A DNA stretch of 56,620 nucleotides. Origin: Collinsella sp. AM33-4BH. Lineage in GTDB: Bacteria > Actinomycetota > Coriobacteriia > Coriobacteriales > Coriobacteriaceae. The DNA lies in assembly GCF_003469205.1 (NCBI RefSeq), contig NZ_QSIN01000014.1, positions 1-56,620 on the forward strand, written 5' to 3'. The stretch's first letter is position 1; each line of letters opens with the position of its first letter. The notes under the pieces were generated by a model. That model saw only the letters and a program-made list of their open reading frames with translations, was not told the DNA's origin and did not search any database. The translations under genes were made by a program, and so were the position numbers. Positions 18,979-29,238 of the stretch are shown here, piece by piece.

Positions 18979-20235
18979 TTACATCCCCGTCAATAACACG
19001 ACATCGAGAATCGTCACGATGGCGCCGATCCCTATGAGCAGCGCGTTGAGCGGGCGCGAGTTGGCGTATTTGCCCATGACGCGGCGTGAGCTGGTGAGCC
19101 GTATGAGCACAAAGACCGTAATCGGCAGCTGAAGCGACAGCAGCGCCTGACTCCAGATGAGACCTTCAAAAGGATTTGGGACGACCAGGCACGCCGCCAC
19201 TGCGCCGACGAAACTGGCCGCCACCCCGATCGAGGAATGTCGGTCGTGGATGTCGTATTCCTCGTCGAACATTCCCGCGGTGATGGTGCCTGCCGCCATG
19301 CCTGCCGTCACACTACTCGAGAGGCCCGCAAACAGCAGCGCCACCGCAAAGATGGTCGAGCTTGCCGGGCCCAGAATGGGGGAGAGCGTATCCGCTGCGA
19401 CGGCGAGGTCGTCTACGACAATGCCGTGCGCAAAGAAGGCCGTTGCGGCCAGGATGACCATGGCCGAGTTGATTGCCCAGCCCACGCCCATCGAAAAGAG
19501 CGTGTCGAAGAGCTCGTAGCGCAGACGCTCTTCGATAACCTGCTCGCCTTGGCCTTCGAAGTGCATGGATTGGATGACCTCGGAGTGCAGAAAGAGGTTG
19601 TGGGGCATAACGACCGCGCCTAGGACACTTACGATAATCGCGGCCGAGCCGGTGGGCATACTGGGCGTGATCCAGCTTGCGGCGGCCTGCGGCCAGTCGA
19701 CCTTGACCAGTACGAGCTCGGCCAAAAACGAGAGTCCCACCACGCCCACGAAGGCGATGATCCATCGCTCGGCGCGTTTGTAGGAGCTCGTCATAAGCAT
19801 CGCCATCGATATTGCCGCCACGATGATGCAGCCGGCGCGTACAGGCAGGCCAAAGAGCATTTGAAGGGCAATCGCACCACCCAGGACTTCGGCCATGGCG
19901 GTGGCGATGGTCGCGAGATAGGCACTGCCGAGCACAGCGCGCCCAACGAAGCGGGGGAGGTAACGTGTCGTGGCCTCGGCAAGACAGGCGCCCGTGGCGA
20001 TACCCAGGTGTGCCGCGTTGTGCTGCAGCACAATGAGCATAATCGTGGACAGCGTGACGATCCACAGCAGCGCGTAGCCAAACTGCGAGCCCGCGGCCAT
20101 ATTGGAGGCCCAGTTGCCCGGGTCGATAAAGCCGACGGTCACGAGCAGCCCGGGGCCGATATGCCGCGCAATGTCTAGGCCTCCGTGACCACCGGTGCGC
20201 CGGGAGCCAAAATGTTGTTTGAGATGGTTGAGCAT
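18979..20235 (-). CDS. mntH: Nramp-family divalent metal transporter
   Basis: The 418-residue membrane protein imports Mn2+ or Fe2+ with protons. The metal-binding helices are intact: DPGN in helix 1 (VGFIDPGNWASNMAAGSQFG) and MPHN in helix 6 (SVLGAVVMPHNLFLHSEV). About eleven hydrophobic segments are seen, as usual. The start at 20235 follows CAGGAGCTCACC. It lies 75 bp downstream of gpmA on the same strand. No Mn riboswitch or MntR box could be recognised in that short gap. Phosphoglycerate mutase next door is the cofactor-dependent type, so metal import is not directly linked to it. Confidence 0.93.
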   Translation of the reverse strand: MLNHLKQHFGSRRTGGHGGLDIARHIGPGLLVTVGFIDPGNWASNMAAGSQFGYALLWIVTLSTIMLIVLQHNAAHLGIATGACLAEATTRYLPRFVGRAVLGSAYLATIATAMAEVLGGAIALQMLFGLPVRAGCIIVAAISMAMLMTSSYKRAERWIIAFVGVVGLSFLAELVLVKVDWPQAAASWITPSMPTGSAAIIVSVLGAVVMPHNLFLHSEVIQSMHFEGQGEQVIEERLRYELFDTLFSMGVGWAINSAMVILAATAFFAHGIVVDDLAVAADTLSPILGPASSTIFAVALLFAGLSSSVTAGMAAGTITAGMFDEEYDIHDRHSSIGVAASFVGAVAACLVVPNPFEGLIWSQALLSLQLPITVFVLIRLTSSRRVMGKYANSRPLNALLIGIGAIVTILDVVLLTGM

Positions 20236-20310
20236 GGTGAGCTCCTGTGTATGGGCGGCGTGACGTCACATCTGGGCCGTGCGGCGCCACGCGTCGGTTT
20301 TGGGTTGGGG

Positions 20311-21084
20311 CTACTTGTGTGCTTTGCCCTGATTGGCCACGGCGTCGATCTTGGCGGCGATGGTCGCCGGGTCGCCGATGTAGCGCTTGTCGAGGACATT
20401 GAAATCGGTATCGAAGGTGTAGACGAGCGGCACGCCGGTGGGGATGTTGACCTTGAGGATCTCCTCGGGCGTGAGGTGTTCGAGCTTCATGACGAGTGAG
20501 CGCAGGGAGTTGCCGTGTGCGGCGATGAGTACGCGCTTGCCGGCGAGCATCTGGGGGCGAATCTCGTCTTCGAAATAGGGCCAGGCGCGGGCGATCGTGT
20601 CCTTGAGGCATTCGGTATAGGGCAGCTGATCAGGCGCGACATCACGGTATTGCTCCTGGGTGTGGGGATCGCGCGCGTCGTTCGGCTCGAGTGCCGGCGG
20701 GCAGATATCGAAGGAGCGGCGCCAGATGAGCACCTGTTCGTCGCCGTGCTCCGCGGCGGCATCGGCCTTGTTGAGACCCTGCAACGCACCGTAGTGGCGC
20801 TCGTTGAGCTTCCAGGATTTGATGACGGGCAGCCACTCGCGATCCATTTGGCCGAGCACGATGTTGAGGGTGTGGATCGCGCGCTTGAGACGCGAAGTGT
20901 AGCAGACGTCAAAGTCGAAACCGGCTTCTTTGAGGGCGCGGCCGCCTGCTGCCGCCTCTTCGCGGCCCGTGTCGGTGAGCTCGACATCGGTCCAGCCGGT
21001 GAACAGGTTGAGCTTGTTCCACTCGGACTCTCCGTGACGGATAAGGACGAGTTGCATCGTCTGCTGGTCTGCTTGGTGCGCCAT
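20311..21084 (-). CDS. gpmA: 2,3-bisphosphoglycerate-dependent phosphoglycerate mutase
   Basis: The glycolytic enzyme interconverts 3- and 2-phosphoglycerate. The 257-residue product carries LVLIRHGESEWNKLNLFTGW with the phosphorylated His of the RHG motif, CYTSRLKRAIHTLNIVL, WKLNERHYGALQGLNK, and the second catalytic His in VLIAAHGNSLRSLV. The start at 21084 has AAGGAGG at good spacing; a second ATG ten codons in is less well placed. Length is normal for the dPGM family. Confidence 0.96.
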   Translation of the reverse strand: MAHQADQQTMQLVLIRHGESEWNKLNLFTGWTDVELTDTGREEAAAGGRALKEAGFDFDVCYTSRLKRAIHTLNIVLGQMDREWLPVIKSWKLNERHYGALQGLNKADAAAEHGDEQVLIWRRSFDICPPALEPNDARDPHTQEQYRDVAPDQLPYTECLKDTIARAWPYFEDEIRPQMLAGKRVLIAAHGNSLRSLVMKLEHLTPEEILKVNIPTGVPLVYTFDTDFNVLDKRYIGDPATIAAKIDAVANQGKAHK

Positions 21085-21136
21085 AGGGGCCTCCTTGATC
21101 TGGCACGGTGTGCGTGCCGTTTGCTTGACGCCGCAA

Positions 21137-21164
21137 AGGATACCCGTTTAAGCTTAAAAGTTAA
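21137..21164 (-). promoter_or_regulatory. possible gpmA promoter
   Basis: On the minus strand TTAACT (21164-21159) and TATCCT (21142-21137) are 16 bp apart, about 50 bp before the gpmA start, in an AT-rich stretch. Confidence 0.35.
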
Positions 21165-21219
21165 CCAAGACTAACAAAATTGTTCTATTTGAATGGGATG
21201 GTGAAGGGGGCTGCCGAAA

Positions 21220-21437
21220 TGTCTCGATCTGTAACAACTAGGGATGGAAATTGGGCCTAGGTGTTACAGATCGAGACAGGAAGAAATGGTCCTATGGAAA
21301 ATCTCGATTTGTAACAGCTGGCCGCCAAAACCGGCCCTTCGTGTTACAGATCGAGACAAACCAAAACCGCTCCGCAGAAAATCTCAATCTGTAACATCTA
21401 GGCGCCAAAATTGGGTCTTCCTGTTACAGATTGAGAT
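21220..21437. repeat. palindromic array B, three units at 80-81-bp period
   Basis: Units lie at 21220-21278, 21301-21358 and 21381-21437. Starts are 81 and 80 bp apart. This array sits between the divergent gpmA and gltB genes, so it cannot be just a terminator. The spacer between units 2 and 3 (ACCAAAACCGCTCCGCAGAA) closely matches the spacer between units 1 and 2 of array A. Confidence 0.9.
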
Positions 21438-21593
21438 GTTTGAAGCGGTGAGCTTACAGGCCGAACTTGGGCGTCTTGTTGCCGCCCTTGAGGCCTGCTG
21501 TGTCGAGCCCCATCATGCAAAAGTCCGCATGGCCCTTGTTTCCAGAATGATTCAAAGGGGCCAGATGCATATGTGCCGGCTGTCCCTGCACTA

Positions 21594-21658
21594 AAACGTG
21601 TACGTCAGCCTCCAAAGATGTCAAATTTCGACATGTTTGGGGGCTGACGTACATGTTT
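21594..21658. repeat. 65-bp hairpin with 29-bp arms
   Basis: Arms 21594-21622 and 21630-21658 pair along their length with about four mismatches; the inner 22 bp (21601-21622 with 21630-21651) differ at two positions. The loop is AAATTTC. The sequence is unlike the array palindromes. The rest of the 703-bp gpmA-gltB gap (21438-21593) shows nothing I can name. Confidence 0.65.
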
Positions 21659-21787
21659 GATAGCAAGACGTTGATGGTCGGTGTGCGTTACGCGATTGTT
21701 TCGAAACGGGCGGGAAACACAACGGGCCGGCGATGCTTCTAGTATGCCTATTCAACTGACTGTCTAAATATCTAGGGGAGGATCGCG

Positions 21788-24700
21788 ATGCAGGCAGATT
21801 CCGCTCAGCAGCAGGGCCTTTATCGCCCCGAATTCGACCACGATGCATGTGGCATCGGCGCGCTTGCCGATATCAACGGCGAGCGCCATCACCAGATTCT
21901 GGACGACGCACTGTCCATTCTGGTCAACTTGGAGCACCGCGGCGGCACCGGACTCGAGAAGAACACCGGCGACGGCGCCGGAATCCTGTTCCAGGTTCCG
22001 CATCACTTTTTCCGTAAAGAGGCCCAAAAGTGCGGCCAGATTCTGCCGGCAGAGGGCGACTATGGCGTGGCCATGCTGTTCTTCCCGCAGGACGACAAGG
22101 GCGTAGAGGATGCTCGCCGCGTGTTTGAGGAGGGCTGCGCCGAGGCCGGCGTGCCGCTGCTCTTTTGGCGCGAGGTGCCCGTCGACCCGCACGACCTGGG
22201 TGAGACGGCCCGCGCCTGCATGCCTACCATCCTGCAGGCCTTTCTGGGCCGCCCCGACGACACGCCGGCCGGCGACGCATTCGAGCGCCGCCTGTACGTG
22301 TGCCGCCGCACCATCGAGAAGAAGGCTGACGCCGAGTTTGCCCTGCGCGACAAGATTTTCTACGTCTGCTCCATGAGCTCGCGCACCATCGTGTACAAAG
22401 GCATGCTTGTGGCCACGCAGATGCGCCGCTTCTTCATCGACCTCAACGACGCCGCCGTCAAAACGGCCGTGGCGCTCGTCCACTCGCGCTACTCCACCAA
22501 CACCACACCCAGCTGGGAGCGTGCGCACCCCAACCGCTTTATCATCCACAACGGCGAGATCAATACCCTCAAGGGCAACGTCAACTGGATTCGTGCCCGC
22601 GAGCCCAACCTGTACAGCCCCGTGCTGCAGCACGATCTTGAGCGCGTGATGCCCATCATCAACCGCGAGGGTTCCGACTCCGCGATTCTGGATAACGTGC
22701 TCGAATTTTTGGTCATGAACGGTCGCCCGCTTACGCGTGCCGCGTCCATGCTGCTGCCCGAGCCGTGGGATCACAACGACAGCCTGAGCGAGGAGCGCCG
22801 CGCCTATGACGCTTACCAGTCCATGCTCATGGAGCCGTGGGATGGTCCGGCGGCCATTGCCTTTACCGACGGCCGTATCCTGGGTGCCGCCCTCGACCGT
22901 AACGGCCTGCGTCCGGCTCGCTACTACGTGACGCGCGACGGCCGCTTTATGCTGGCGAGCGAGGTGGGCACCATCGAGGTGAGCCCCGAGAACATCCTGA
23001 CGAGCGGCTGCCTGGGACCAGGCCAGATGCTCGAGGTCGACTTTGCCCGCGGTCGCGTCATCTACAACGACGAGCTGCGCGCCCGTTACGCTAAGGAAAA
23101 GCCCTACCGTGATTGGATTGCCGAGGAGACGCTGACCGTCGACGCGCTCGATAGGCCTGCCGCGGCAACGCCCGCCGAGGACGCCGAGGTGCCCGCCGCC
23201 GTGCGTATGGCCAAGCTCGGCTACCACTGGGATGACGTCGACGAGGTCGTGCGTCCCATGGCCCAGCAGGGCAAGGCACCGCTCGCTTCGATGGGCATCG
23301 ATGCGCCGCTGGCCTGCCTGTCCAAGAAGACGCGTTCGTTCTTTGACTACTTCTATCAGCTGTTCGCCCAGGTCACGAACCCGCCGATCGACGCCCTGCG
23401 CGAGCATATGGTGACTTCGACCACGCTCTACCTGGGCAACCACGGCAACTTGCTCGAGGACTCCCGTACGGCCTGTCAGCTGGTGCGCCTGGAGCGCCCG
23501 CTGCTGAGCGAGGAGGAGTTTGACCGCATTTGCGCGATTGACCGCGTGGGCTTTAAGACCCGCCGGTTCCGTGCCGTGTACCGCCGCGACGCGGGTGAGG
23601 GCGCGCTGCAGGCTGCGCTCAAGCAGCTTGCCGAAGACGTCGAGGCTGCGGTTCGCGATGGCGTGAACATCGTGGTGCTGAGCGACCGTGCCGCTGCGGG
23701 CGAGGTGCCCGTGCCGTCGCTGCTCGCCGTGGGCTGCGTGCACAACCACCTGATCCGTGCCGGCGTGCGCACCTTTGCCGATATCGTGGTGGAGTGCGGC
23801 GATGCCGTGTCTCCGCACGACTTTGCGGCGCTGGTGGGCTACTCCGCAAGCGGCATCTACCCGTACAACGCGCATGCGTGCATCCGCAATCTGGCGGCAC
23901 GCGGCGACCTGGACGTGACGGCCGAGCAGGGCATCGCCAACTACAACAAGGCCGCGACGGCGGGCATCGTCTCCATCATGTCTAAGATGGGCATCTCCAC
24001 GGTGCAGAGCTACCATTCGGCGCAGATCTTCGAGGCCGTGGGCTTTACGCCCGAGTTCGTCAACGCGTACTTCGCCGGCACGGTGAGCCGTGTGGGCGGT
24101 ATGGGCGTCGAGGACGTCGAGCGCGAGCAAAACGAGCGCTACGACGCCGCGCTCGCTATCCTTAAGAGCCCAGCTCCCGATCAGCTGCCCACGTTGGGCC
24201 TGACCAAGTGGCGCCCGCTCGGCGGCGAGGATCACCTCATCGATCCGCAGACTGTCTACCTGCTCCAGACCGCCTGCCGCGAGGACAGCTACGACGCCTT
24301 TAAGGAGTACAGCGCCCGCCTGCACCGCACCGGCCGTGCCGTGCGCCTGCGCGACCTGCTGGACTTTGATGCCAGCGGCCGCACGCCGGTGGCACTCGAC
24401 GAGGTGGAGCCCGCGCTCAACATCGTCCGCCGCTTTAACACCGGCGCCATGTCGTACGGCTCCATCAGCAAGGAAGCACACGAGTGCATGGCCATCGCCA
24501 TGACTCGCCTGCACGGCCGTTCCAACTCGGGCGAGGGCGGCGAGGACCCGCGTCGCGAGACCCCGCTGGCCAACGGCGACTCCAAGAACTCCGCGATCAA
24601 GCAGGTGGCAAGCGCGCGCTTTGGCGTGACAAGCCGTTACCTGTGCAGCGCCTTCGAGATTCAGATCAAGATGGCCCAGGGCGCCAAGCCCGGCGAGGGC

Positions 24701-26485
24701 GGCCACCTGCCCGGCAAGAAGGTCTACCCCTGGATCGCCGAGGTCCGTCAGTCCACGCCCGGCATCGGCCTGATCTCGCCTCCGCCACACCACGACATCT
24801 ACTCTATCGAGGACCTGGCAGAGCTGATCTTTGACCTTAAGAACGCCAACCCCGGCGCGCGCGTGTCGGTCAAGCTGGTCAGTGAGGCGGGCGTCGGCAC
24901 CATCGCCACCGGCGTTGCCAAGGGTGCTGCCGACAAGATCTTGATCAGCGGCCACAATGGCGGCTCGGGTGCCGCTGCTCGCGATTCGATCTGGCACGCC
25001 GGTCTGCCGCTGGAGCTTGGCCTTGCCGAGGCCCAGCAGACGCTGCTGCAAAACGGCCTGCGCTCGCGCGTGGTGCTCGAGGCCGACGGCAAGCTCATGG
25101 ACGGTACCGATGTCGCCGTTGCCTGCCTGCTGGGCGCCGAGGAGTTTGGCTTTGCGACCATGCCGCTCATCTCGATGGGCTGCCTCATGCAGCGCGACTG
25201 CCAGCAGGATACCTGCCCCGCCGGCATCGCCACGCAAAACTGCCGCCTGCGTCGCGGCTTCCGCGGCAAGCCCGAGCACGTCGAGCACTTTATGCTCTTT
25301 GTTGCCGAGCAACTGCGCGAGATCATGGCGAGCCTGGGCTTCCGCACCGTCGACGAGATGGTCGGCCATCCCGAGTGCTTGCGCCAGATCGAGGTCCCGG
25401 GCAATCGCAAAGCTAACCTGCTGGATCTGTCGCCTGTGCTGGCAAGCGCGACCTGCGAGTTCGGTGCCCATATCCCGGGTGCCGACGGTCGTCACTTCCT
25501 GCCGCAGATGGCCGCGGACAGCGAGCTCGACAAGACGCTCGACTCCACGCTGTTCGTGCCCTATACGGCCGATGCCCGTGCCCACTTGCGTCCGATTCGC
25601 TTCCGCGCTGATATCGCCAACGTCAACCGTTGCGTGGGCACCATCCTGGGTAACGCGGTGACCAAGGCACATCCCGAGGGCCTGCCCGCCGGCTCCATTA
25701 CCATCGATTGCGATGGTTCGGCCGGTCAGAGCTTTGGCGCGTTCCTGCCGCGCGGCATTACGCTCAACGTATGCGGCGACGCCAACGACTACTTTGGCAA
25801 GGGCCTCTCGGGCGGCGAGGTGTCGGTGCGCCCCAACCCGCATGCGACCTACAAGTTCGACGAGAACATCATCGTGGGCAACGTTGCGTTCTTTGGCGCC
25901 ACGAGCGGCCGTGGCTTCATCAACGGCCTGGCCGGCCAGCGCTTTGGCGTACGCAACTCCGGTGCCACTGTGGTGGTCGAGGGTTGCGGCAACCACGGTT
26001 GCGAGTACATGACGGGTGGCCTGGCGCTCATCCTGGGCGAGGTCGGGCAGAACTTCGCTGCCGGCATGACGGGTGGCGTGGCTTATGTCTTTGACCAGTA
26101 CGGCACGCTCGATGCCCGCGTGAACCACGAGAGCGTTGAGCTCAAGGCCCCGACGGCCGGCGAGCTGGCGCAGATTCGCGAGCTCATCCAGGAGCACGTG
26201 GACGCGACGCAGAGCCCGCGCGGCATCAAGCTGCTCTACAGCTTTGAGACGATGAGCAAGCACTTTGTGAAGGTCATTCCGACCGAGTACGAGCGTGTGC
26301 TGGCGATTGTCGCCGCCGCCGAGGCCGTCGGCAAGACGCATGCGCAGGCCGAGGAGCTGGCGTTTGACATTGTGACCGGTCGCGCGAGTGCCGCGGATGT
26401 CGCTCGCTTCGATGTGGCGGGTGGTGTCGCTGGTGCTGTGCCCGCCGCCGCCAGCTCTGTTGCTTCGACCAAGAAGGAGGCGTAA
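21788..26485 (+). CDS. gltB: glutamate synthase, large (alpha) subunit
   Basis: GltB takes the amide nitrogen of glutamine and, with GltD, reduces 2-oxoglutarate to glutamate. The 1565-residue product begins MQADSAQQQGLYRPEFDHDACGIGA split here into leader and Cys21, the amidotransferase nucleophile exposed after removal of a short leader. The order is glutaminase domain (to ~440), central domain, FMN-binding synthase domain (GAMSYGSISKEAHECMA through GGSGAAARDS) with the iron-sulfur Cys cluster CLMQRDCQQDTCPAGIATQNC, and the C-terminal beta-helix domain with GGLALILGEVGQNFAAGMTGG. Length is typical. AGGGGAGG precedes the start. It forms an operon with gltD, five bases apart. Confidence 0.97.
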   Translation: MQADSAQQQGLYRPEFDHDACGIGALADINGERHHQILDDALSILVNLEHRGGTGLEKNTGDGAGILFQVPHHFFRKEAQKCGQILPAEGDYGVAMLFFPQDDKGVEDARRVFEEGCAEAGVPLLFWREVPVDPHDLGETARACMPTILQAFLGRPDDTPAGDAFERRLYVCRRTIEKKADAEFALRDKIFYVCSMSSRTIVYKGMLVATQMRRFFIDLNDAAVKTAVALVHSRYSTNTTPSWERAHPNRFIIHNGEINTLKGNVNWIRAREPNLYSPVLQHDLERVMPIINREGSDSAILDNVLEFLVMNGRPLTRAASMLLPEPWDHNDSLSEERRAYDAYQSMLMEPWDGPAAIAFTDGRILGAALDRNGLRPARYYVTRDGRFMLASEVGTIEVSPENILTSGCLGPGQMLEVDFARGRVIYNDELRARYAKEKPYRDWIAEETLTVDALDRPAAATPAEDAEVPAAVRMAKLGYHWDDVDEVVRPMAQQGKAPLASMGIDAPLACLSKKTRSFFDYFYQLFAQVTNPPIDALREHMVTSTTLYLGNHGNLLEDSRTACQLVRLERPLLSEEEFDRICAIDRVGFKTRRFRAVYRRDAGEGALQAALKQLAEDVEAAVRDGVNIVVLSDRAAAGEVPVPSLLAVGCVHNHLIRAGVRTFADIVVECGDAVSPHDFAALVGYSASGIYPYNAHACIRNLAARGDLDVTAEQGIANYNKAATAGIVSIMSKMGISTVQSYHSAQIFEAVGFTPEFVNAYFAGTVSRVGGMGVEDVEREQNERYDAALAILKSPAPDQLPTLGLTKWRPLGGEDHLIDPQTVYLLQTACREDSYDAFKEYSARLHRTGRAVRLRDLLDFDASGRTPVALDEVEPALNIVRRFNTGAMSYGSISKEAHECMAIAMTRLHGRSNSGEGGEDPRRETPLANGDSKNSAIKQVASARFGVTSRYLCSAFEIQIKMAQGAKPGEGGHLPGKKVYPWIAEVRQSTPGIGLISPPPHHDIYSIEDLAELIFDLKNANPGARVSVKLVSEAGVGTIATGVAKGAADKILISGHNGGSGAAARDSIWHAGLPLELGLAEAQQTLLQNGLRSRVVLEADGKLMDGTDVAVACLLGAEEFGFATMPLISMGCLMQRDCQQDTCPAGIATQNCRLRRGFRGKPEHVEHFMLFVAEQLREIMASLGFRTVDEMVGHPECLRQIEVPGNRKANLLDLSPVLASATCEFGAHIPGADGRHFLPQMAADSELDKTLDSTLFVPYTADARAHLRPIRFRADIANVNRCVGTILGNAVTKAHPEGLPAGSITIDCDGSAGQSFGAFLPRGITLNVCGDANDYFGKGLSGGEVSVRPNPHATYKFDENIIVGNVAFFGATSGRGFINGLAGQRFGVRNSGATVVVEGCGNHGCEYMTGGLALILGEVGQNFAAGMTGGVAYVFDQYGTLDARVNHESVELKAPTAGELAQIRELIQEHVDATQSPRGIKLLYSFETMSKHFVKVIPTEYERVLAIVAAAEAVGKTHAQAEELAFDIVTGRASAADVARFDVAGGVAGAVPAAASSVASTKKEA

Positions 26486-26490
26486 GTGCC

Positions 26491-27972
<1,482 letters not shown>

Positions 27973-28333
27973 AGTAGTCATTTAAGAACGTCCTCAATGA
28001 CTAGTCATTTTTTGTCTAGTCGTTGGGGACACTCCTTGCGGATTTGCGAGCGATTTGCTCGTTTGTCGACGTACGGGTGTTCATTTGTCGACTTCTTGGG
28101 CTGTGGTCACCTGTTGTTTCTGTGGTGGCTGCGGGCATCTGGCTCAAAAGGGCGGGTTGGCTGTCTATGTCTACCTGCGGTTTTGTTGCGGTGGACTCAT
28201 TCGGTCAAGTGTCCCGTCAAGTGTTTGGTTAGCATCTGGTTTGCAGTCGAAGGCCTATTTTGCCCGCGCTTGCCTCGGTTGCCCACCCTCCTCGTAAGCT
28301 CAAATTGAGGTCCATCAGTTTGAGGAGGATGCC
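27973..28333. other. 361-bp gap with one split REP-like palindrome
   Basis: At 27991-28029 arms TCCTCAATGACTAG and CTAGTCGTTGGGGA (12 of 14 matching as inverted repeat) flank a T-rich loop. The same motif is found twice at 51684-51730. The rest has direct repeats TTTGTCGAC and TCAAGTGT. A 103-codon frame here (27997-28308) shows no coding character. No gene is called. Confidence 0.5.
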
Positions 28334-29041
28334 ATGACTGACCAAGTTTTTGATCGAGCGCAGCTGGCCGAGGCCGTCGGCAACGATATTGCCGACATGG
28401 CTCACTTTTGGATGCTGCGGAAGTTTCAATTTCTGGAGCCGGCGCGCGAGCAGTTCGAGATTATCGTCGATCCGTGGCTCAGCTATTGCGAGGAACCATC
28501 TCAAAACGAAATCATGGCCTACAACATGGCGTTTACCGATTGGCTGCTGTTTGAGCGCCCCTATTACCACGGCAAGACGCTGTTGGAACTGTATGTGGAC
28601 GAGCCGCCAGCGTCAATTTCTCCTGCTTCGCTCGGGCGACTTAAGCAGGTGCGTGACACGCAGTATTTCTCGCGCTTTGGCATTTTTGACAAGGATCCCG
28701 CGACTGGCATGGTCGTGCTGAAGGACACGCGCACCGACCGTCGCTTTGACGTCTACGACCCACATATCGTGCAAAAGGAGCGCTGGAACGATGGTGCGAT
28801 TGCGGTGCGACTCGCGTGCGTCGACGATGTCTGGCTGACGGCGGGGCAGCTCTACCTGTATGACATCGCGCGCCTGAGCGACACGACGGTCGACGGGCCG
28901 GGCTCGGTGCATCCCGAGGACCTGGAGGACGGTTTCGACACCTCGTGCATCAGCTTCTTTTTGCGCCTGGTCCGCGACATCATGGGTGCCCAGGGGCGGT
29001 ATGTGAAGTCGCTCAACATCTACGAACAGGAATGGGAGTAG
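28334..29041 (+). CDS. unknown cytoplasmic protein
   Basis: The 235-residue product starts at ATG 28334 after GAGGAGG. It is acidic and aromatic-rich, without signal or membrane segments. The N-terminal half (MAHFWMLRKFQFLEPAREQFE, WLLFERPYYHGKTLLELYV) is helical; the second half (DTQYFSRFGIFDKDPATGMVVLKDTRTDRRFDVYDPH, split here in prose) looks like a beta domain. I do not recognise the family. Codon use is like its neighbours, so it appears native. It stands directly before array C. Confidence 0.7.
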   Translation: MTDQVFDRAQLAEAVGNDIADMAHFWMLRKFQFLEPAREQFEIIVDPWLSYCEEPSQNEIMAYNMAFTDWLLFERPYYHGKTLLELYVDEPPASISPASLGRLKQVRDTQYFSRFGIFDKDPATGMVVLKDTRTDRRFDVYDPHIVQKERWNDGAIAVRLACVDDVWLTAGQLYLYDIARLSDTTVDGPGSVHPEDLEDGFDTSCISFFLRLVRDIMGAQGRYVKSLNIYEQEWE

Positions 29042-29080
29042 GGGATGGACGGTTGTCGCCTGCCTTGCCTTCTGCCTTTA

Positions 29081-29218
29081 TGTCTCGATCTGTAACGTTT
29101 AGGGACAAAAAACCGGTCTACCTGTTACAGATCGAGACGAATACCTGGGCGCCGCTGGTTTGTCTAAATCTGTAACGTTTAGGGGCCTGGAGAACGTCTA
29201 ACTGTTACAGATCAAGAC
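29081..29218. repeat. palindromic array C, two units at 80-bp period
   Basis: Units lie at 29081-29138 and 29161-29218. Array C ends 10 bp before the ribosome binding site of the AbiEi-like gene, so its last hairpin would be in that gene's leader if transcribed from upstream. Confidence 0.9.
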
Positions 29219-29238
29219 GTTTATCAGCGGAGGCAACG

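Noticed and set aside
21454..21666. 70-codon minus-strand frame between gpmA and gltB
   Set aside because: It overlaps the long hairpin and lacks a ribosome binding site.
21764..26341. 1525-codon frame on the minus strand opposite gltB
   Set aside because: It is the mirror of G/C-biased codon use in gltB; its translation has no recognisable domain. The same holds for the long frames opposite secA (1495-4275) and the helicase (36451-38796).
27997..28308. 103-codon frame after gltD
   Set aside because: Composition is unlike coding DNA, there is no ribosome binding site, and it begins inside a REP-like palindrome.
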